A stretch of DNA of 64,000 bases from Saccharopolyspora sp. SCSIO 74807 (GTDB lineage Bacteria; Actinomycetota; Actinomycetes; Mycobacteriales; Pseudonocardiaceae): positions 1,428,501 through 1,492,500 of the forward strand of contig NZ_CP146100.1 in the NCBI RefSeq assembly GCF_037023755.1, written 5' to 3'. Both the position numbers and the translations under genes were made by a program. Below the pieces are notes generated by a model. It searched no databases and was not told where the DNA came from. It saw nothing but the letters and a program-made list of their open reading frames with translations. Shown here piece by piece: positions 24,022-33,997 of the stretch; position 1 is the stretch's first letter; each line of letters opens with the position of its first letter.

Positions 24022-25473
24022 TCAGGCGCCCTGCACCTTCTCGGCGATCTTGTCGCCGGTCGCCTTGTCGACGCTGCGCCAGTAGTTCAGCGCCTTGTCC
24101 TGGATCGGCTTGGTCACGCCGCCGTTGATGTGCCCGGCGACGTTGTCGATGAACCGTGCCCGCTCCTCGTCGCTGAACACGTTGCGCACCATCGCGCCCG
24201 GCTGCCCGAAGTCGTCGTCCTCGGAGTGCAGCGCGTAGGCCGACCGCAGGACCTCCTGCTCCAGGTTCGCCGGAGCCTCGTCCTCACCGGAGCGCGCGCT
24301 GTCGGCGTGCGGACCGCCGTAGGAGTTCGGCGCGTACACCGGGTCGCCGTGGCCGAAGCTGTAGCGCATCTGGCCGTCCTTGGAGTAGCTGTTGACCTCC
24401 GAGACCGGGCGGTTGACCGGTAGGTCCATGTAGTTGGCGCCGATCCGGTACCGGTGCGCGTCCGGGTAGGCGAACAACCGGCCCTGCAGCATCTTGTCCG
24501 GCGAGGTGCCGATGCCCGGAACCAGGTTCGACGGCTCGAACGCGGCCTGCTCGATCTGGGCGAAGTAGTTCTCCGGGTTCCTGTTCAGCACGAACCGGCC
24601 GACCTTGATCAGCGGGTAGTCGCCGTGCGGCCAGATCTTGGTCAGGTCGAACGGGTTGAACCGGTAGTCCGCCGCGTCGGTGTAGGGCATGACCTGCACG
24701 TACAGCGTCCAGCTCGGGTACTCGCCGCCCTTGATCGAGGTCCACAGGTCGCGGATGTGGTGGTCCCCGTCGGCACCGGCGAGCCGGTCGGCCTCGGCCT
24801 GCGGCAGGAAGTCGTGGCCCTGGTCGGTCTTGAAGTGGTACTTGACCCAGAACTTCTCGCCGCCCGCGTTCTGCCACAGGTAGGTGTGCGACCCGTAGAG
24901 GTTCATGTGCCGCCAGGTCTTGGGCAGCCCGCGGTCACCCATCAGCCAGGTCACCTGGTGCGCCGACTCCGGGCACTGGGTCCAGAAGTCCCACTGCATG
25001 TCGTTGTCGCGCAGGTGGTTGTCGGCGCGGCGCTTCTGCGAGTGGATGAAGTCCGGGAACTTGATCGCGTCCCGGATGAAGAACACCGGGGTGTTGTTGC
25101 CGACGAGGTCGTAGTTGCCCTCGCTGGTGTAGAACTTGATCGCGGTGCCGCGCGGGTCGCGCCAGGTGTCGGGGGAACCGAGCTCGCCTGCGACCGAGGA
25201 GAACCGGATCAGCGTTTCGGTCTTGGCGCCGGGCTGGAACACCGCGGCCTTGGTGAACTGGCTGACGTCCTCGGTGACCTCGAAGAAGCCGAACGCGCCG
25301 CCGCCCTTGGCGTGCACCACGCGCTCCGGCACGCGCTCCCGGTTGAACTGCGCGTTCTTCTCGATCAAGTAGTGGTCCTGCAGCAGGACCGGGCCGTTCG
25401 GGCCGGCGGTGAGCGAGTGGTCGTCGCTGCCGACCGGGATCCCGGCGTTGGTCGTCGTGGGCCTTGGCGTCAC
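24022..25473 (-). CDS. katA: Monofunctional haem catalase (small-subunit type)
   Basis: Decomposes hydrogen peroxide in the cytosol. The 483-residue length fits clade 3 small-subunit catalases. The distal His is in [13 protein letters not shown] near 60, the distal Asn in the [17 protein letters not shown] region near 130, and the proximal haem Tyr in [12 protein letters not shown] near 340. GTG at 25473 has AGGAGGG six bases upstream; the frame continues upstream only because it overlaps the Fur gene out of register. It follows the Fur-family gene by 29 bases, an arrangement like catR-catA in Streptomyces, so peroxide control through that regulator is expected. Confidence 0.95.
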   Translation of the reverse strand: MTPRPTTTNAGIPVGSDDHSLTAGPNGPVLLQDHYLIEKNAQFNRERVPERVVHAKGGGAFGFFEVTEDVSQFTKAAVFQPGAKTETLIRFSSVAGELGSPDTWRDPRGTAIKFYTSEGNYDLVGNNTPVFFIRDAIKFPDFIHSQKRRADNHLRDNDMQWDFWTQCPESAHQVTWLMGDRGLPKTWRHMNLYGSHTYLWQNAGGEKFWVKYHFKTDQGHDFLPQAEADRLAGADGDHHIRDLWTSIKGGEYPSWTLYVQVMPYTDAADYRFNPFDLTKIWPHGDYPLIKVGRFVLNRNPENYFAQIEQAAFEPSNLVPGIGTSPDKMLQGRLFAYPDAHRYRIGANYMDLPVNRPVSEVNSYSKDGQMRYSFGHGDPVYAPNSYGGPHADSARSGEDEAPANLEQEVLRSAYALHSEDDDFGQPGAMVRNVFSDEERARFIDNVAGHINGGVTKPIQDKALNYWRSVDKATGDKIAEKVQGA

Positions 25474-25502
25474 GAGCGTCCCTCCTAGTGGTGGTGGCTT
25501 CG

Positions 25503-26015
25503 TCAGTGCTGCCCGTCGGGCAGCGGTTCGGTTGCCGTGCGGCGGCAGTCCGGGCACCGGCCCCAGAACACGATCTCGGCCTCGTCCACCTCGTACCCGG
25601 CCGTGGTGGACGGGGCCAGGCACGGCGCGGCGCCGCGGACGCAGTCGACGTCCGTGGTCCGGCCGCAGCCCCGGCAGACCAGGTGGTGGTGGTTGTCGGC
25701 GGTGCGGGTCTCGAACCGGGCGGGGTGCCCGGCCGGTTCGATGCGCCGCAGCAGCCCGGCTTGGTTGCACGCGTGCAGCACGTCGTAGACGGCCTGCGTG
25801 GACACCGCACCGAGTTCGCGGCGCACCGCGCTCGCCGCCTGCTCGGCGGTCGAGTGCGGATTCCCGGTCAACCACCGCAGCACCGCCACGCGCGGTTTGG
25901 TGGCCCGCAGTCCGGCCTCGCGCAGCAGCTCGCGGATCCGGGTCACCTCGTGACCGGCCGCGTGCTCGCCGTCGTCCGGGATCAGCCTGTCGTCCGGGGT
26001 CGCGCTGGGTTCCAT
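25503..26015 (-). CDS. Fur-family peroxide/metal regulator of the catalase gene
   Basis: Metal-dependent repressor of 170 residues. The winged helix covers about 28-90 ([32 protein letters not shown]). The dimer domain carries [10 protein letters not shown] near 108-117 and CPDC near 155-158; the two CxxC pairs should hold a structural zinc. ATG at 26015 lies close to a short upstream region (26016-26055) with TTCCAATCTGG, where an operator may lie. Direct linkage to katA points to a CatR/FurA-type peroxide sensor; the sensing His/Asp set was not checked in detail. Confidence 0.9.
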   Translation of the reverse strand: MEPSATPDDRLIPDDGEHAAGHEVTRIRELLREAGLRATKPRVAVLRWLTGNPHSTAEQAASAVRRELGAVSTQAVYDVLHACNQAGLLRRIEPAGHPARFETRTADNHHHLVCRGCGRTTDVDCVRGAAPCLAPSTTAGYEVDEAEIVFWGRCPDCRRTATEPLPDGQH

Positions 26016-26168
26016 GGCACTTCGAGTATGCCACGGCCAGATTGGAACGAGTCAAGAAAAAACGCCGCTGTCGCGCATCTCATCCGGGGGAATTCGCCTG
26101 CCGGCCCCGGTTGCGCGCGGACGGCTCCGCAGCGGCGGCTCCGGGCAGCATGGCATCTCCCGGCACGT

Positions 26169-26198
26169 TCGCCCGGTGATCTCGGCCCCGCCGGGCGA
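26169..26198. terminator. Weak hairpin after gntP
   Basis: TCGCCCGG (26169-26176) pairs with CCGGGCGA (26191-26198) across a 14-base loop, just after the gntP stop. Confidence 0.45.
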
Positions 26199-26203
26199 GC
26201 CGG

Positions 26204-27619
26204 TCACAGCACCAGCGACAGCCCCCAGGTGATGGCGAACCCGATCAGGCCGATCAGCGTCTCCAGCACCGTCCAGGTCCGCAGCGTCGTCGGCACGTCC
26301 ATCCCCAGCAGCCGCCCGATCAGCCAGAACCCGGAGTCGTTGACGTGCGAGAGCACGGTCGCCCCGGCCGCGATGGCGAGCACGATCAGGCACACGTCGG
26401 CGGGCGAGAGCCCTTGGGCGGCGTGCACCGCGGGCGCGATGAACCCGGCCGCCGTGGTCAGCGCGACCGTCGCCGAACCCTGCGCCACCCGCATCACCAT
26501 CGCGATCACGAACGCGGCCAGGATCAGCGGAATGCCCAGCGCGTTGAGCGCGCCCGCGAGTGCCTGGCCCACACCCCCGGCTTCCAGCACCGCACCGAAC
26601 ATGCCGCCCGCGCCGGTCACCAGGATCACCGCTGCGATCGGCCCGAGGCAGTCGGTGAGCTGCTGCTCGATCTCGGCCGCGCGCATCCCGCGGCGCAAGC
26701 CGAGCAGCACGCAGGCGACCAGCACCGAGATCACCAGCGCGACCGGGCTCTCCCCGATCAACGTGGCGATCTGCACCCACTGCGCCGAGTCGTCGACGAC
26801 GCCGGCTTCGGCCAGCGTGCTCAGGCCGGTGTTGAGCAGGATCAGCAACAGCGGCAGCAGCAGCATGGCGATCACCGTGAACGCGGACGGCCCGCCCGCC
26901 GGATCGTCTTCGTCCTGCTCGCCCTCGGCGGTCACGGACATCTCGGGCACCGGCAGGTAGATGCGTTCCCCCGCCCACCGGCCGAACCCGTAACCGGCGA
27001 TCAACCAGGTGGGCACCGCGACGACCAGGCCCAGCAGCACCAGCAGCCCGATGTCCGCACCGAGCAGTCCCGCCGCGGCCACCGGCCCCGGGTGCGGCGG
27101 CAGGAACACGTGCATCACGGCGAACCCGCCCGCGACCGGCAACCCGTAGCGCAGCACCGAGCCGCCGAGCCTGCGCGCCACCGAAAACACGATCGGCAAG
27201 AAGATGATCACACCGGCGTCCAGGAAGATCGGGAAGCCGAACAGCATCCCCGCCACCCCCAGCGCGAACGGCGCCCGCCGCTCGCCGAACCGCCGGACCA
27301 GCGCACGCGCCAGCACCGCGGCACCGCCGGAGATCTCCAGCATCCGGCCGAGCATCGCGCCGAGCGCCACCAGCAACGCCACTTCGGCGAGCGTTTCGCC
27401 GAGCCCGCCGAGCAAGGTGTCCATCACCTCGCCCACCGGCACCTGCAACGCGAGCGCGGAGCCCAGGCTGACCAGCAGCAGCGCGATGAGCGGCTGCATC
27501 TTCAGGGCCATGATCAGCACGAGCAGCACGGCGATCGACGCGGCCGCGATGGCCAGCGCGGGCCCGGCGCTGAGGGCCGGGACTACTGGTTCGGCGCCTT
27601 GCGCCAGCAGGTTCGGCAC
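26204..27619 (-). CDS. gntP: Gluconate:H+ symporter, GntP family
   Basis: Polytopic membrane permease of 471 residues with about 12 hydrophobic segments. Family motifs include GFPIFLDAGVIIFLPIVFS near 130, FLPPHPGPVAAA near 173, and near the C-terminus VLSHVNDSGFWLIGR. It would import gluconate or a related sugar acid. The GTG at 27619 has GAGGGG upstream. It lies 193 bases after the sugar kinase stop on the same strand; the two make a gluconate utilisation unit, possibly with an extra promoter in the gap. Confidence 0.92.
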   Translation of the reverse strand: MPNLLAQGAEPVVPALSAGPALAIAAASIAVLLVLIMALKMQPLIALLLVSLGSALALQVPVGEVMDTLLGGLGETLAEVALLVALGAMLGRMLEISGGAAVLARALVRRFGERRAPFALGVAGMLFGFPIFLDAGVIIFLPIVFSVARRLGGSVLRYGLPVAGGFAVMHVFLPPHPGPVAAAGLLGADIGLLVLLGLVVAVPTWLIAGYGFGRWAGERIYLPVPEMSVTAEGEQDEDDPAGGPSAFTVIAMLLLPLLLILLNTGLSTLAEAGVVDDSAQWVQIATLIGESPVALVISVLVACVLLGLRRGMRAAEIEQQLTDCLGPIAAVILVTGAGGMFGAVLEAGGVGQALAGALNALGIPLILAAFVIAMVMRVAQGSATVALTTAAGFIAPAVHAAQGLSPADVCLIVLAIAAGATVLSHVNDSGFWLIGRLLGMDVPTTLRTWTVLETLIGLIGFAITWGLSLVL

Positions 27620-27812
27620 GGCGGAATCCCCTCGCGGTCACGACGTTGTGCACGATCGGCAGAACCGAGGTTCGAGATCGTGACAACTCGATCCCGTCGC
27701 GGGCCAGCCCCGCGCAGCCCCGGCCGCGCAAGCGTCACGCAACCGCAACCCGGGTGCCCGAGCACGCCCCGCCGTTCGGCGCAGCCGCCCGCCCCGAACA
27801 GCGGTACCGCGG

Positions 27813-29312
27813 TCAGAGTTCGAGCGCTCGCAGGGCCCGGTGCAGCTGATCCACCAGCGGCCTGCGGCGGGTCATCAGCTCGGCGGCCGCCGGGTCCGGC
27901 GAGACCACCCGCTCCGGGTGCACGAACCCGCCCGCTTCCTCCAGCGAGTCGAACTCGCCCAACGCCCGCCAGCCCAGCAGCACCGCGCCGAGCCCGGAGC
28001 CGCCGCTGCTCTCGGCGAGCTGCAGATCGAGGTCCAGCGCTGCGGAGATCGCCTCCGCCCACACCGGACTGCGGAAACCGCCCCCGGTCGCGCGCACGGC
28101 CCGCACCTGCGCACCCGCGTCGAGCACCGCGTCCCGCACCAGCGCGAGCTGCTGCGCGACGCCCTCGACGACGGCCCGGGTCATCTCGGCCCGCCCGTGC
28201 GACTTGCGCAGGCCCACGAACGCGCCGGTCAGGTCCGCTTCCCACCAGGGCGCGCGTTCTCCCAGCAGGTACGGCAGGGCCATGAGCCCGTCCGCGCCGG
28301 GAGCCACCTCCCGCGCTTCGTCGAGCAGCTCGGCCACGTCGACGCCGAAGGCGTCGGCCGCCCACTGCCCGACGACGGCTCCGTTGCTCACCGCTCCGCC
28401 GACGACCCACAAGCCTTCGGCGAGCGCGTAGCTGAACGTCCGGCACCGGTCATCGATGCCCGGCTTCTCCCGGACCACCCGCAGTGCCCCGCTCGTGCCC
28501 AGGGACAATGCCGCCACACCCGGCCGGATCGCGCCCACGCCCAGATTGGCCAGCGGTCCGTCACCACCGCCCAGCGCGACCGGCAGCCCTTCCGGCAGCC
28601 CCGTCCTGCGCGCCATCTCGGCCCCGAGCGCCACGGTGTCCACAGGCGACTTGATCTCGGGCAGCTGCTCCGCCCGCACCCCGGCGACCTCCAGCGCGTC
28701 CGGATGCCATTGCAGGCTCTGCATGTCCTGCAAGCCGCTGCCGGACGCGAGCGAGTAGTCGGTGACGAACTCGCCTGCGAACTCCTCGAAGACGAAGTCC
28801 TTCAGCGCGCACCACCGGTCGGCCGTGCGCGCCAAGTCCGGGTACTTCCCGGTCAGCCAGGCCAGCTTCACCATCACCGACTGGGTGTGCACCGGTGTGC
28901 CGGTGGCCCGGTGCAGCTCGGCAGCGGTCTCGGAATGCCCGGTCGAGTCCGCGGTCCCGGAGGTCCGCAGCCGCCGCGCCATCTCGGACGCCTGCGTGTC
29001 GGCCCAGTTGAACGACGGCGTCACCGGTGTCCCGGCGGAGTCCAAGCCGAGGATCGTGTGCATCGCGGTGCTGAACGACAGCGCCCGCACCTCGTGGCCG
29101 TGGCTGCGGGTCCACTCGACGCACTCGATCAACGCCTCGATCGCCGCATCGCGCACCGTGGCCGGGTCCTGCGTCGCCTCCCCCGGCTGCTCGGTGCGCA
29201 ACGGGTAGCCGCGCTCGGTCTGGTGCAGCACCTTCGCTTCGCGAGTGGCGGCGACGACCTTGGTCGACGTGGTGCCGAGATCAATGCCGAGAACGACCGC
29301 TGCGGAGCTCAT
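27813..29312 (-). CDS. gntK: FGGY-family carbohydrate kinase, probable gluconokinase
   Basis: Sugar kinase of 499 residues that would phosphorylate gluconate to 6-phosphogluconate. The N-terminal phosphate loop GIDLGTTSTKVV (9-20) and C-terminal ATGGGFRSPVW near 420 define the FGGY fold; ALSLGTSGALR near 277 is the middle ATPase motif. The gluconate choice rests on the neighbouring GntP permease and on similarity to the FGGY gluconokinase type; xylulose is an alternative substrate. No GntR regulator is next to it. ATG at 29312. Confidence 0.85.
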   Translation of the reverse strand: MSSAAVVLGIDLGTTSTKVVAATREAKVLHQTERGYPLRTEQPGEATQDPATVRDAAIEALIECVEWTRSHGHEVRALSFSTAMHTILGLDSAGTPVTPSFNWADTQASEMARRLRTSGTADSTGHSETAAELHRATGTPVHTQSVMVKLAWLTGKYPDLARTADRWCALKDFVFEEFAGEFVTDYSLASGSGLQDMQSLQWHPDALEVAGVRAEQLPEIKSPVDTVALGAEMARRTGLPEGLPVALGGGDGPLANLGVGAIRPGVAALSLGTSGALRVVREKPGIDDRCRTFSYALAEGLWVVGGAVSNGAVVGQWAADAFGVDVAELLDEAREVAPGADGLMALPYLLGERAPWWEADLTGAFVGLRKSHGRAEMTRAVVEGVAQQLALVRDAVLDAGAQVRAVRATGGGFRSPVWAEAISAALDLDLQLAESSGGSGLGAVLLGWRALGEFDSLEEAGGFVHPERVVSPDPAAAELMTRRRPLVDQLHRALRALEL

Positions 29313-29390
29313 GACCCCAACCTATCCGGGCCGCCGACCGCCACCTCCGCACGGAGGAGCTACTCGCGACTTCGGAAGCGCCTGGGACGT

Positions 29391-29954
29391 TCAGCGTTCC
29401 GGCGAGCGTACGGCCAGCGCGGAAAGGTCGACTGCCAGCTCGAACGGGTCGGTCGTTTTGAACATTCCGCCACCTTCGAAGCAGCTCGCGTACGCACCGT
29501 CGTGCAGTCTGAGCGCACTGATCGTCACAGAGCTGTCGATGTCCAGGATCCAGTAGTGCTGGATACCGGCTTGCGCGTACTCGTGCACCTTCATCAACCG
29601 GTCGATCCGGCCCGAGCCGGGCGAGACGACCTCGACCGCGACTGCGACGTCGTTGGCGTACAAGCGGTTCGGGTTCGCGTCGAACGCCATGGTGGGGGCG
29701 AGGACGACGTCGGGGATGCGCAGCGTCGGCGGGAATCGCGCGTCGAGCGCGACTTCGACGTCCTGCAGCGCTTCCCACTTCGACGGAAGTTGTTCGTCCA
29801 AGCTCGAGGTGATCCGCTTGACGACGCGCTGGTGAACGGCTGCTGCCTTGGGGGACACCTGGAGAAGACCTTCCTGGAGCTCGTAGCGCCGCGAGTTGTC
29901 CTCGGGGAGGCGGTCGAACTCCTCCAGCGTCAGCAGATGATCGGGCCAACTCAT
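29391..29954 (-). CDS. Uma2-family (DUF820) PD-(D/E)XK nuclease-like protein
   Basis: Protein of 187 residues of a family common in actinobacteria and cyanobacteria but poorly understood. It has the family's LTLEEFDRLPED start, the core PDVVLAP (Asp) and VAVEVVSPGSGRID (Glu-x-x) near 105-118, then KVHEYAQAGIQHYWILD. These match the restriction-endonuclease-like fold. Two ATGs compete: at 29963 the GGAGG lies directly against the codon, so the second at 29954 with ten bases spacing is preferred. It stands alone, and no toxin, antitoxin or modification gene is near. Confidence 0.85.
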   Translation of the reverse strand: MSWPDHLLTLEEFDRLPEDNSRRYELQEGLLQVSPKAAAVHQRVVKRITSSLDEQLPSKWEALQDVEVALDARFPPTLRIPDVVLAPTMAFDANPNRLYANDVAVAVEVVSPGSGRIDRLMKVHEYAQAGIQHYWILDIDSSVTISALRLHDGAYASCFEGGGMFKTTDPFELAVDLSALAVRSPER

Positions 29955-30060
29955 CGCGGTCATACCTCCATCATCGGCGCTACCAGGCGAGCTCTTGATC
30001 GACTCTTATGATCAACACTCGGTCAGGTGACTCGCGCGATCCCTGCCGCAGACAATAGAA

Positions 30061-30094
30061 GGGCGCCTCCCTCCGCACCAGGAGGAAGGCGCCC
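30061..30094. terminator. Hairpin terminator after asd
   Basis: GGGCGCCTCCCTCC pairs with GGAGGAAGGCGCCC with one slip, around GCACCA. It lies 20 bases past the asd stop. Confidence 0.75.
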
Positions 30095-30113
30095 CACCGG
30101 ACCCGCGCCGGGA

Positions 30114-31166
30114 TCACCGCACCAGCGTCTCCGCGATCTCGTAGGTGTTCAGCGCCGCGCCCTTGCGCAGGTTGTCACCGCAGACGAAGAACTCCAGCGT
30201 GCTCGGGAAGTCCAGCGCCTGCCGCACCCGCCCGACGTAGGTCGGATCGGCGCCGACGACCCCGGCCGGAGTGGGGAAGTCCAGCTCGTCCGGGTCGTCC
30301 TGCAGCACGATCGACGGCTGCGACTCGAACACCCGGTGCGCCTCCGGCACGGTGACCTCGCGCTCGAACACCGCGTGCACCGCCAGCGCGTGCGTGGTCA
30401 CCACCGGCACCCGCACGCAGGTCGCGGAGACCTTCAGCTCCGGGATGCCGAGGATCTTGCGGGACTCGTTGCGGACCTTGAGCTCCTCGGAGGTCCACCC
30501 GTCGCCCTTGGCCGAGCCCGCCCACGGCACCACGTTCAGCGCCAGCGGAGCCTTGAACGGCGTCTCCTCCGGCAGCCCGGCCGCGATCAGCGCCTCGGCC
30601 ACGTCGCCGGCCCGCACGCCGAGCTGCTTGCCCGCGATGGCCGCGATCTCGTCGTAGAGCCGGTCGACGCCTTCCTGCCCGGCACCGGACGCCGCCTGGT
30701 ACGAGGACACGACCAGCTCGCGCAGCCCGAACTCGCGGTGCAGCGCACCGAGCGCAGCCATCATCGACAGCGTCGTGCAGTTCGGGTTGGCGATGATGCC
30801 GCGCGGGCGCTCGTGCACCTTCTCCGGGTTGACCTCGGGCACCACCAGCGGAACCTCGGGGTCCATCCGGAACGCGCCGGAGTTGTCCACCGCGATGGCA
30901 CCGCGCTCGGCCGCGATCGGCGCCCACTGCGCGGAGATCTCGTCCGGCACGTCGAACAGCACGATGTCCACGCCGTCGAACGCTTCCGGGGCGAGTTCGA
31001 CCACTGTGGTCTCCCGCCCGCGCACGGTGATCTTCTTGCCCGCGGAGCGGGCCGAGGCGATCAGCCGGACCTCGTCCCACGGCACCGACTCGCGCTGGTT
31101 GATGATGTCGATCATGACGCTGCCGACGGCGCCGGTGGCGCCGACGATCGCAACGGTGGGGGCCAT
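30114..31166 (-). CDS. asd: Aspartate-semialdehyde dehydrogenase
   Basis: Reduces aspartyl phosphate to aspartate semialdehyde, the branch point to lysine, diaminopimelate, threonine and methionine. The 350-residue protein has [10 protein letters not shown] (NADP loop, 9-18), the catalytic Cys in NPNCTT near 130, [11 protein letters not shown] near 156 and a late His in [13 protein letters not shown] near 255. ATG at 31166 overlaps the lysC stop by one base (TGATG), so translation is coupled. The frame upstream of 31166 is a shadow over lysC. Confidence 0.96.
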   Translation of the reverse strand: MAPTVAIVGATGAVGSVMIDIINQRESVPWDEVRLIASARSAGKKITVRGRETTVVELAPEAFDGVDIVLFDVPDEISAQWAPIAAERGAIAVDNSGAFRMDPEVPLVVPEVNPEKVHERPRGIIANPNCTTLSMMAALGALHREFGLRELVVSSYQAASGAGQEGVDRLYDEIAAIAGKQLGVRAGDVAEALIAAGLPEETPFKAPLALNVVPWAGSAKGDGWTSEELKVRNESRKILGIPELKVSATCVRVPVVTTHALAVHAVFEREVTVPEAHRVFESQPSIVLQDDPDELDFPTPAGVVGADPTYVGRVRQALDFPSTLEFFVCGDNLRKGAALNTYEIAETLVR

Positions 31167-32431
31167 CAGCGACCACTCCCCGCGTACACGACTGCCTCTT
31201 CCTCGCCACCGAGCTCGAACGCGGCGTGCAGCGCGCTGACCGCGTCCGCCAGCTGGGTGTCCCGGACCAGCACCGAGATCCGGATCTCCGAGGTGTTGAT
31301 GATCTCGATGTTCACACCCGCGTCGGACAGCGCCTCGCAGAACGTCGCGGTGACCCCGGGGTGCGAGCGCATCCCGGCTCCCACCAGCGAGACCTTGCCG
31401 ACGTTGTCGTCGTAGACGACCTCCTCGAAGCCCACCGCGGCGGAGATCTTCTCCAGCTCGGCGACCGCCTCCGGGCCGTTGTCCCTGGACACGGTGAACG
31501 TGACGTCGGTGCGCCCGGAGCTGGTGCCGGAAACGTTCTGCAGCACCATGTCGATGTCGATCTCGGCGTCGGCGACCGCGCGGAAGATCTTGCCCGCGAC
31601 GCCCCGGTTGTCCGGTACACCGCGCACGGTGACCTTGGCCTCCGACCGGTCGTGCGCCACGCCGGTGATCATCGCCTGTTCCACGGAAAGGTCCTCCACT
31701 GAGCCGGAAACGATCGTTCCGGGCTTGGGTGAGTACGACGAGCGGACGTGCAGCGGGACGCCGTAGCGGCGGGCGTACTCGACCGCGCGCAGGTGCAGCA
31801 CCTTCGCGCCGGTCGCGGCCAGCTCCAGCATCTCCTCGTAGGTCACGCGCTCCAGCTGCTTGGCGTCGGGAGCGATCCGCGGGTCCGCGGTGTAGACGCC
31901 GTCCACGTCGGTGTAGATCTCGCAGACGTCGGCCTTCATCGCCGCGGCGACCGCGACGGCGGTGGTGTCCGAACCGCCCCGGCCGAGCGTGGTGATGTCC
32001 TTGGTGTCCTGGGCGACGCCCTGGAAACCGGCCACCAGCACCACTTGGCCCTCGGCGAGGGCTTCCTGCACGCGCCCCGGCGTGACGTCGATGATCCGCG
32101 CGTTCTGGTGCGCCGCGGTGGTGATCACCCCGGCCTGCGAGCCGGAGAACGAGCGCGCCTCGACGCCGAGCGCCTCGACGGCCATCGCCACGAGCGCGTT
32201 GGAGATCCGCTCCCCCGCGGTGAGCAGCATGTCCAGCTCCCGCTCCGGCGGGGCGGGGTTGACCTGCTGAGCCAGGTCCAGCATTTCGTCGGTGGTGTCG
32301 CCCATCGCCGAGCACACGACGACCACGTCGTTGCCCGCTTTGCGGGTCTCCACGATGCGTTCGGCGACCCGTTTGATCCGGTCGGCACTTTCCAGCGAGG
32401 AACCGCCGTACTTCTGGACGACGAGCGCCAC
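31166..32431 (-). CDS. lysC: Aspartokinase
   Basis: Phosphorylates aspartate, the first and feedback-controlled step of the pathway. The 421 residues match the actinobacterial alpha subunit. The catalytic domain starts [10 protein letters not shown] and includes [18 protein letters not shown] near 150; two ACT domains follow (about 265-340 and 347-415), the site of Lys/Thr feedback. GTG at 32431 has AGGAGG ten bases upstream; the frame continues up to 32629 without an SD. In corynebacteria the ACT part is also made as a separate beta subunit from an internal start; here such a start would lie near [10 protein letters not shown], but no clear SD was confirmed. Confidence 0.95.
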   Translation of the reverse strand: MALVVQKYGGSSLESADRIKRVAERIVETRKAGNDVVVVCSAMGDTTDEMLDLAQQVNPAPPERELDMLLTAGERISNALVAMAVEALGVEARSFSGSQAGVITTAAHQNARIIDVTPGRVQEALAEGQVVLVAGFQGVAQDTKDITTLGRGGSDTTAVAVAAAMKADVCEIYTDVDGVYTADPRIAPDAKQLERVTYEEMLELAATGAKVLHLRAVEYARRYGVPLHVRSSYSPKPGTIVSGSVEDLSVEQAMITGVAHDRSEAKVTVRGVPDNRGVAGKIFRAVADAEIDIDMVLQNVSGTSSGRTDVTFTVSRDNGPEAVAELEKISAAVGFEEVVYDDNVGKVSLVGAGMRSHPGVTATFCEALSDAGVNIEIINTSEIRISVLVRDTQLADAVSALHAAFELGGEEEAVVYAGSGR

Positions 32432-32739
32432 GTGAAACAAACCTCCTCGCGCCGTTCCTCGGGTGTGGGTGCCCGCAGGAAGCGGTCGTCCCGGGCACGG
32501 GGTGGCCCCCCGCACTGACGCCGGTGGACGAAGAGCACCAGCGCGGTGCCGCCGCCGACGGCGACGTACCGGGGAGCCCCGCGACCAGCGAGAAGCAGCT
32601 TCGACCGGTCCGGTCGGGCGGCCGCTCACGGGTCGCTCCGCTGCTGCACCAGCCTACCGAACCAGCACCGTCCGGCCCCACCTCCCGGACCGGCTACTAG
32701 CCTGGCGAACCGGTTTGTCGACAAGGGCGGAGGAGCGGG
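32432..32739. promoter_or_regulatory. Divergent intergenic region lysC / PIG-V-like gene
   Basis: 308 bases without a convincing gene. It holds the lysC SD (AGGAGG near 32442-32447 on the minus strand), and the plus-strand SD GGAGGAG about four bases before TTG 32740. The sequence CTACTAGCCT (32694-32703) could be a -10 region for the plus gene. No riboswitch-like conserved core was recognised. Confidence 0.4.
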
Positions 32740-33981
32740 TTGTCCACCACTCCCGAAGCGGTCGGGCCGGATCCCTCGCCGACCGGGGAAGCGGCACGTA
32801 CCCAGCGGCAACAGCGGGTATCGGGCCGGTGGGCGCAGGCTCTGGAGAAGCTGTCGCACCCCGGCGGCCGCTGGTCCTTCCTGGCACCCGGTGTGGTTTA
32901 CCTCGCAATCCGCCTGTTCGGGCTGCTGGTGCTCGCGCTGATGTCCGCGGCCAACAGCGAGTCGCTGCTGGACAACCTCTCGTCCTGGGACGGCGAGTGG
33001 TACCTGGAGATCGCCGCGCACGGCTACGGCGGCGTCGACCCGGGCATGGTCGACGGTTACGGGCACCGCTCCCCCGAGACGCCGCTGGCGTTCTTCCCCG
33101 GCTACCCGGTGCTGGTGCAGCTGCTCGACCTGCTGCCCGGCGTGGGCGTGCAGGGCGCGGCCATCGCGGTGAGCTTGTTGACCGGCATCGCCGCCGCTTA
33201 CGGACTGGTCCGGATCGGGCGCCTGGTGAGCGGCTCGCACGGCGTGGGGTTGCTGCTGGTGGTGCTGTTCGCCGCGTCGCCGATGGCGGTGACCCTGTCG
33301 ATGGCCTACTCGGAGGCGCTGTTCTGCGCGCTTTCGGTGTGGGCGCTGGTCGGCGTGCTGGAGCGGAACTGGACGCTGGCCGGGTTGTGCTGCGCGGCGT
33401 CCGGGCTGGTGCGGCCTACCGCTGCCGCGCTGATCGGCGTGGTCGGGCTGGCCGCGCTGGTGGCGATCTTCCAGCGCCGGGACTCGTGGCGGCCGTGGCT
33501 GGCGGTGCTGCTCGCGCCGGCCGGGCTGGCGGCTTACGTGGGCTGGGTGGCGTTGCAGACCGGCTCGCTGGACGGCTACTTCAAGCTGCAGCAGCGCGGC
33601 TGGTCGTCGGCGTTCGACGGCGGCTGGGCGACCGGCAAGTTCGCCCTGGAAGCGTTGTCGCAGGACAAGTCGGTGCTGGAGACGTTCACCGTCTGGATCG
33701 TGCTGGCCGCGCTGGTGCTGATGGTGCTGTGCGTGCGGAACCGGTTGCCGTGGCCGCTGGTGCTGTTCGCGTTCGCGGTGCTGGCGATGGACTTGGGCTC
33801 GGACGGCCTGATGTACTCCAAGGTCCGGTTGATGCTTCCCGCGTTCCCGCTGCTGATCCCGGTCGCGATGGGCTTGGCGCACCGCCGCCGCACGACCGCG
33901 GTGTGCTCGGCCGCGCTGATCGTGTGCTTCGGTGCGTGGTTCGGCGCTTACTCACTCACGGCGTGGCCGTACGCGATCTGA
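32740..33981 (+). CDS. Membrane mannosyltransferase-like protein (PIG-V/GT-C type)
   Basis: Multi-pass protein of 413 residues with about nine or ten hydrophobic helices after a 45-residue cytosolic start. Motifs typical of PIG-V-like lipid-linked glycosyltransferases are visible: WDGEWYLEIAAHGY near 87, FFPGYP near 121 and MAYSEALFCAL near 188. Such enzymes use polyprenyl-phosphate sugars outside the membrane. The TTG at 32740 is chosen for the GGAGGAG in front. Acceptor and sugar cannot be told. The nitroreductase gene follows after 16 bases, so they are probably co-transcribed. Confidence 0.8.
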   Translation: MSTTPEAVGPDPSPTGEAARTQRQQRVSGRWAQALEKLSHPGGRWSFLAPGVVYLAIRLFGLLVLALMSAANSESLLDNLSSWDGEWYLEIAAHGYGGVDPGMVDGYGHRSPETPLAFFPGYPVLVQLLDLLPGVGVQGAAIAVSLLTGIAAAYGLVRIGRLVSGSHGVGLLLVVLFAASPMAVTLSMAYSEALFCALSVWALVGVLERNWTLAGLCCAASGLVRPTAAALIGVVGLAALVAIFQRRDSWRPWLAVLLAPAGLAAYVGWVALQTGSLDGYFKLQQRGWSSAFDGGWATGKFALEALSQDKSVLETFTVWIVLAALVLMVLCVRNRLPWPLVLFAFAVLAMDLGSDGLMYSKVRLMLPAFPLLIPVAMGLAHRRRTTAVCSAALIVCFGAWFGAYSLTAWPYAI

Positions 33982-33997
33982 CCGCAGGAGGATTCCG

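Noticed and set aside
29391-29954. Uma2 protein as part of a defence system
   Set aside because: No methylase, helicase or toxin partner is adjacent; the family is frequently solitary in actinobacteria.
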